Source of the DNA: an uncultured Eubacteriales bacterium
Lineage (GTDB): Bacteria > Bacillota > Clostridia > Oscillospirales > Oscillospiraceae
Direction of reading: 5' to 3'
Assembly: GCA_900317425.1 (NCBI GenBank)
Contig: ONGR01000021.1
Coordinates: 1-33,299 of the forward strand
DNA: 33,299 nt
The stretch's first letter is position 1. The number at the start of each line of letters is the position of its first letter. Under the pieces are notes generated by a model that saw only the letters and a list, made by a program, of their open reading frames with translations, was not told the DNA's origin and did not search any database. The position numbers and the translations under genes are program-made. Shown piece by piece: positions 30,284-33,299 of the stretch.

Positions 30284-30381
30284 GTTGATATTATTATACC
30301 AAAGAATCGGGCCCCCACCGCCGGGATCGACAAGCCCGTCCGTATTTTAGATCATTATAGCATACAGGGAGAAAAAATCCT

Positions 30382-31731
30382 ATGAAAATCCGCCGTATTT
30401 TATCCGTTTTTTTGCTGGCCGCCCTGCTGAGCGGTCTGTTCTGCCTGCCCCGGGCCTACGCCATCTCCGATCCGGACATCAAGGCCAAGGCGGCCCTGCT
30501 GGTGGACGGCAATACCGGCATGGTCCTCTACGACAAAAACGCCCACACCCAGCAGTATCCCGCCAGCATCACCAAGATCATGGTCATGCTGCTGGTGCTG
30601 GAGGCCGTGGACCGCGGCGATCTGCGGCTGGACCAGCCCATCACCGCCACCGCCTCCGCCCTGGCCGATCTGACGGAGGACAGCAGCACAGCGGACATCG
30701 TGGAGGGCGAGACCCTGACGGTGGAGCAGCTGCTCTACTGTATGATGGTGGTTTCCGCCAACGAGGTGGGCAACATCTTCGCCGAAACCATCGACGGCTC
30801 CTCCGCCGCCTTCGTGGAGCGGATGAACCAGCGGGCTCAGGAGCTGGGCTGCGAAAACACCCACTTCGTCAACACCTCCGGTCTTCACGATCCCCAGCAC
30901 TACACCTCCGCCTGGGACATCTATCTCATCACCAAAGAGGCCATGAAGTATCCCCTGTTCATGACCGTCTGCGACAGCAAATCCTATACCGTTCCCGCCA
31001 CCAACAAATCCGAGGAGCGGGAGCTCCACAGCACCAACTGCCTCATCTCCAACTGGCGGGTGCTGGGTTACATCTATGACGACGCCCACGGCATCAAGAC
31101 CGGCACCACCGACGAGGCGGGCCACTGCCTGGTCTCCTCCGCCGTCAGGGGCGACCGCAGCCTCATCAGCGTGGTCCTGGGCGCCACTCTGGACAAGGAC
31201 GACCGGGTCATGAGCTTCACGGAGACCAGCCGGCTCTTCGACTGGGGCTTCGATAACTTCGCCCCCCTGACGGTGCTGGAGGAGGATAAGCTCTACGCCG
31301 TGCCGGTGTCTCTCTCCAAGGAGACGGACACCGTGATGGCCCACCCGAAGGCCACCACCCAGGTGGTGCTGCCCAAGGATCTGGATCCTGAGACCGATCT
31401 GACCTACACCCTGGATCTGCCGGAATCGGTGGAGGCCCCCATCACCACGGGTGACGTGCTGGGCAGCGTCACCGTCAGCTACGACGGGCAGGACTACGTC
31501 ACCGTTCCCCTGCTGGCTCTCAGCGACGTGTCCTCCTCCAGCTTCCTGGTGGGCAGGAACGCGGTGCAGACCTTCCTGAGCCGCACCATCGTCAAGGTGG
31601 CCATCGCAGCCCTGGTGGTTCTGATCGTGCTGCTGCTGATCTGGCTGAAGCTCATCCGCCCCAAGCGCCGTTACGGACGGGGCGGCAAGCGCTATCGCCG
31701 CACCCCCACCTACCGGGGCAGAAGAAGATAA
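30382..31731 (+). CDS. D-alanyl-D-alanine carboxypeptidase (DacF/PBP5-like)
   Basis: A 449-residue penicillin-binding protein that removes the terminal D-Ala of peptidoglycan stem peptides. It has a signal peptide of about 27 residues ending A-Y-A, then the S-x2-K motif at Ser62-Lys65, S-A-N at 125-127 and K-T-G at 239-241. A PBP5-type C-terminal beta domain follows at about 290-380, then a membrane segment at about 400-425 and a strongly basic tail. The ribosome site GGGAGAA precedes ATG 30382. DacF and DacA cannot be distinguished securely. A terminator follows directly. Confidence 0.92.
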   Translation: MKIRRILSVFLLAALLSGLFCLPRAYAISDPDIKAKAALLVDGNTGMVLYDKNAHTQQYPASITKIMVMLLVLEAVDRGDLRLDQPITATASALADLTEDSSTADIVEGETLTVEQLLYCMMVVSANEVGNIFAETIDGSSAAFVERMNQRAQELGCENTHFVNTSGLHDPQHYTSAWDIYLITKEAMKYPLFMTVCDSKSYTVPATNKSEERELHSTNCLISNWRVLGYIYDDAHGIKTGTTDEAGHCLVSSAVRGDRSLISVVLGATLDKDDRVMSFTETSRLFDWGFDNFAPLTVLEEDKLYAVPVSLSKETDTVMAHPKATTQVVLPKDLDPETDLTYTLDLPESVEAPITTGDVLGSVTVSYDGQDYVTVPLLALSDVSSSSFLVGRNAVQTFLSRTIVKVAIAALVVLIVLLLIWLKLIRPKRRYGRGGKRYRRTPTYRGRRR

Positions 31732-31743
31732 TCACGCCGTTTG

Positions 31744-31777
31744 AAAGCTGCCATCCCCATGGGGATGGCAGCTTTTC
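31744..31777. terminator. Terminator after the carboxypeptidase gene
   Basis: A perfect palindrome, AAAGCTGCCATCCCC with its complement, ending in TTTT, placed between the carboxypeptidase and the pseudouridine synthase genes. The next gene starts 17 bp later without a visible promoter, so some readthrough is likely. Confidence 0.88.
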
Positions 31778-31793
31778 CGAAAGGAGTATTTCC

Positions 31794-32462
31794 ATGCCGG
31801 ATCTGACCATTTTATACGAGGACGCCCATCTGGTGGTGGCCGTCAAGCCAGTCGGCGTTCTGTCGGAGGACAGTGAGAAGGGCGCCTCCATGCCCGCCCT
31901 CCTGCGGCAGCACTACCGGGATGCGGGGCAGAATGACTATATCGCCACCGTCCACCGGCTGGACAAGATCGTGGGCGGGGCCATGGTGTTCTCCCGCCGC
32001 CGGGAGGTCACCGGCAAGCTCACCGCCGCCATGCAGGAACACCGCTTCACCAAGGAGTATCTGGCGGTACTGCGTGGCCATCCGGAGCGGCCCAGCGACA
32101 CTCTCACCGACCTGCTCTTCCGGGACGCCGCCCACAACAAGAGCTACGTGGTGCAGCGGATGCGCAAGGGCGTCCGGGAGGCCAGCCTGGATTACCGGGA
32201 GCTGGGACGGACGGAGGATCTGTCCCTGGTCCGCGTCCGGCTCCACACAGGGCGCACCCATCAGATCCGGGTACAGTTCGCCTCCCGGCATCTGCCCCTG
32301 CTGGGGGACATCCGCTACGGCAGCAAGGATCCCCGCTGCACGGCGGCCCTCTGGTCCTGCCACCTGGCCTTTGACCACCCCGTTACCCACCGGCCGGTAG
32401 ACGTCTTCTGCCCGCCGCCGGACGCATATCCCTGGAATCTCTTCGGGGAGGCAGCGCTGTGA
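31794..32462 (+). CDS. RluA-family RNA pseudouridine synthase
   Basis: A 222-residue RluA-type synthase without an S4 domain. The catalytic Asp57 is in V-H-R-L-D-K-I-V-G-G-A-M-V-F; the usual T-S-G after the aspartate is V-G-G here. Further family segments are K-E-Y-L-A-V-L-R-G and L-H-T-G-R-T-H-Q-I-R-V-Q-F-A-S, followed by L-L-G-D-I-R-Y-G. It isomerises uridine in rRNA or tRNA; the target site cannot be told. AAAGGAG precedes ATG 31794. The stop codon overlaps the GTG start of a broken phosphatase gene. Confidence 0.92.
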   Translation: MPDLTILYEDAHLVVAVKPVGVLSEDSEKGASMPALLRQHYRDAGQNDYIATVHRLDKIVGGAMVFSRRREVTGKLTAAMQEHRFTKEYLAVLRGHPERPSDTLTDLLFRDAAHNKSYVVQRMRKGVREASLDYRELGRTEDLSLVRVRLHTGRTHQIRVQFASRHLPLLGDIRYGSKDPRCTAALWSCHLAFDHPVTHRPVDVFCPPPDAYPWNLFGEAAL

Positions 32463-32548
32463 AAAAGATCCTCTTCGTGTGCCATGGCAGGGCACAAACC
32501 AGCCCCCTTTTGCGCCGTTTCACCACGAAAATCCACGGTAAATTCTGA
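32459..32548 (+). pseudogene. Broken start of a low-molecular-weight protein tyrosine phosphatase gene
   Basis: A GTG overlapping the pseudouridine synthase stop opens a frame starting with V-K-K-I-L-F-V-C-H-G, the usual first ten residues of low-molecular-weight phosphatases including the nucleophilic cysteine. The expected N-I-C-R-S-P-M-A loop is replaced by R-A-Q-T-S-P-L-L, and the frame stops after 29 codons. Sequence similarity ends near 32490, so the gene appears cut by an insertion, rearrangement or assembly join. The arginine of the C-x5-R site is missing. The product is probably inactive. Confidence 0.6.
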
Positions 32549-32550
32549 AT

Positions 32551-32572
32551 TTTACTACCGATTTACTACTGA
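32551..32572. repeat. 11-bp tandem direct repeat
   Basis: TTTACTACCGA followed immediately by TTTACTACTGA, about 60 bp after the point where the phosphatase gene breaks off; an inverted partner GGTAAA lies just before at 32537-32543. Short repeated arms of this kind occur at integrase attachment sites, but no integrase is in the window. Confidence 0.5.
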
Positions 32573-32601
32573 ATATTGAGCCGCAGTATGACAAAGATAC
32601 G

Positions 32602-32645
32602 CCGGCGAGAGGAACCCATACAGGGATGTTCCTCTCGCCGGTCTT
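32602..32645. terminator. Hairpin downstream of glmS
   Basis: CCGGCGAGAGGAAC, 12-base loop, GTTCCTCTCGCCGG: a perfect 14-bp stem. The T tract is better on the plus strand (TCTTTT) than on the minus strand. It probably serves glmS, 39 bp away, and the plus-strand transcript. Confidence 0.65.
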
Positions 32646-32683
32646 TTGGTTTCAGATTATTTCCGCCTATTCTGTGATACAGT

Positions 32684-33299
32684 TTATTCCACCGTTACGG
32701 ACTTGGCCAGATTTTTCGGCTTGTCGATGTCGCAGCCCTTTTCTTTCGCGGCATAATACGCCAGCAGCTGCAGCGGCACGACGGCCAGCGCCGCGGAGAA
32801 GATGGTCTCGATCTGCGGGATGTAGATCACGTCGTCGGCCTGGGAGACAATCTTCCTGTTCCCGCGAAAGGCCAGCGCCAGCACCTTTGCGCCCCTGGCC
32901 TTGACCTCCACGATGTTCGACAGCGTTTTGTCACAGAGCGCCTCGTTGCAGCAGACGGCGATCACCGGCTGTCCCTCATCGATGAGCGCGATGGTGCCGT
33001 GCTTGAGCTCCCCGGCGGCATAGGACTCCGCGTGCAGATAGGAGATCTCCTTCATCTTCAGCGCGCCTTCCAGCGCCACGGCATAATCCGTATTGCGGCC
33101 GATAAAAAAGAGGGATTGGCTGGCATAGCGTCCGGCCAGGGCGGGGATCTGATAGTTCATATCGATCGTCTCCTGGAGGAGCTTTGGCAGCATTTTCAGA
33201 GAGCGTACCAGAGAGGAATACTCGGCTTTCTGCAGGCGCCCCAGCTTCTCCGCCGCATAGAGCGCGAACAGATACAGCACGGCAAGCTGTGTGGTGTAG
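32684..33299 (-). CDS. glmS: Glutamine-fructose-6-phosphate aminotransferase, C-terminal part
   Basis: The last 204 residues of GlmS; the gene continues beyond the right edge (the frame is open to the final base and reads Y-T-T-Q-L-A-V-L-Y before the first internal start-like codon). It covers the second SIS domain with F-I-G-R-N-x-D-Y-A-V-A-L-E-G-A-L-K-M-K-E-I-S-Y-L-H-A-E and the conserved C-terminus K-N-L-A-K-S-V-T-V-E, including the catalytic lysine region. It makes glucosamine-6-phosphate for peptidoglycan. The N-terminal glutaminase domain and any ribozyme would be outside the window. Confidence 0.95.
   Translation of the reverse strand, partial: YTTQLAVLYLFALYAAEKLGRLQKAEYSSLVRSLKMLPKLLQETIDMNYQIPALAGRYASQSLFFIGRNTDYAVALEGALKMKEISYLHAESYAAGELKHGTIALIDEGQPVIAVCCNEALCDKTLSNIVEVKARGAKVLALAFRGNRKIVSQADDVIYIPQIETIFSAALAVVPLQLLAYYAAKEKGCDIDKPKNLAKSVTVE

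Noticed and set aside
1-33299. CRISPR arrays, prophage genes, toxin-antitoxin or defence systems
   Set aside because: No regularly spaced repeats, no cas, phage structural or integrase genes and no defence-type proteins were seen on either strand.

Overview
The window is GC-rich chromosomal DNA of an anaerobic, probably gut-dwelling member of the Clostridia (Bacillota). An Oscillospiraceae relative of the Flavonifractor/Intestinimonas/Lawsonibacter type is my best guess from gene content and base composition, not a demonstrated placement. Supporting signs are the Stickland-type oxidative ornithine pathway, GerMN and D-Ala-D-Ala carboxypeptidase proteins of low-GC Gram-positive type, a polymerase I whose proofreading domain lacks its acidic motif, and sigma-A-like TTGACA/TATAAT promoters with 17-bp spacing.

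Layout. Bases 1-91 are the end of an IS3-family insertion sequence. Bases 126-1936 hold four small housekeeping or unknown-function genes (DUF523, Nudix, DUF1653, YgjP-like metallohydrolase). Next comes an orphan zinc-sensor-type ArsR gene with its own promoter and operator (2043-2449). A tightly packed minus-strand operon, modA-modB-modC-moaA-moaC-MOSC-moeA-like-mog (8391 down to 2446), handles molybdate uptake and part of molybdenum cofactor synthesis. It diverges from an IclR regulator and an XdhC-type maturation factor, which points to a molybdenum hydroxylase encoded elsewhere. Then follow malQ, a small unknown gene and glutaminase glsA.

Bases 20344 down to 13343 hold the oxidative ornithine operon ord-ortA-ortB-oraS-oraE plus a GlmL/MutL-type reactivating factor. 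It converts D-ornithine through 2,4-diaminopentanoate to acetyl-CoA and alanine; the ornithine racemase is not in the window. A tRNA-Thr(CGU) gene follows, with a degenerate copy of its 3' end and terminator, then about 580 bases without a gene that contain DnaA-box-like motifs. Further right are polA-rimI-tsaD, an AEC-family transporter, and a comEA-like/response regulator/histidine kinase/GerMN-lipoprotein operon. The window ends with a DacF-type carboxypeptidase, an RluA-type pseudouridine synthase, a broken low-molecular-weight phosphatase start and the 3' part of glmS.

The most unusual structure is at 28886-29219. The end of the response regulator gene and the start of the kinase gene share a 57-bp sequence that is present twice with one mismatch. 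The two copies flank a 220-bp hairpin-rich insert, so that both genes remain intact. It looks like a small inserted element that duplicated an unusually long target at an overlapping gene junction. All assignments come from reading the sequence; no database search was run.
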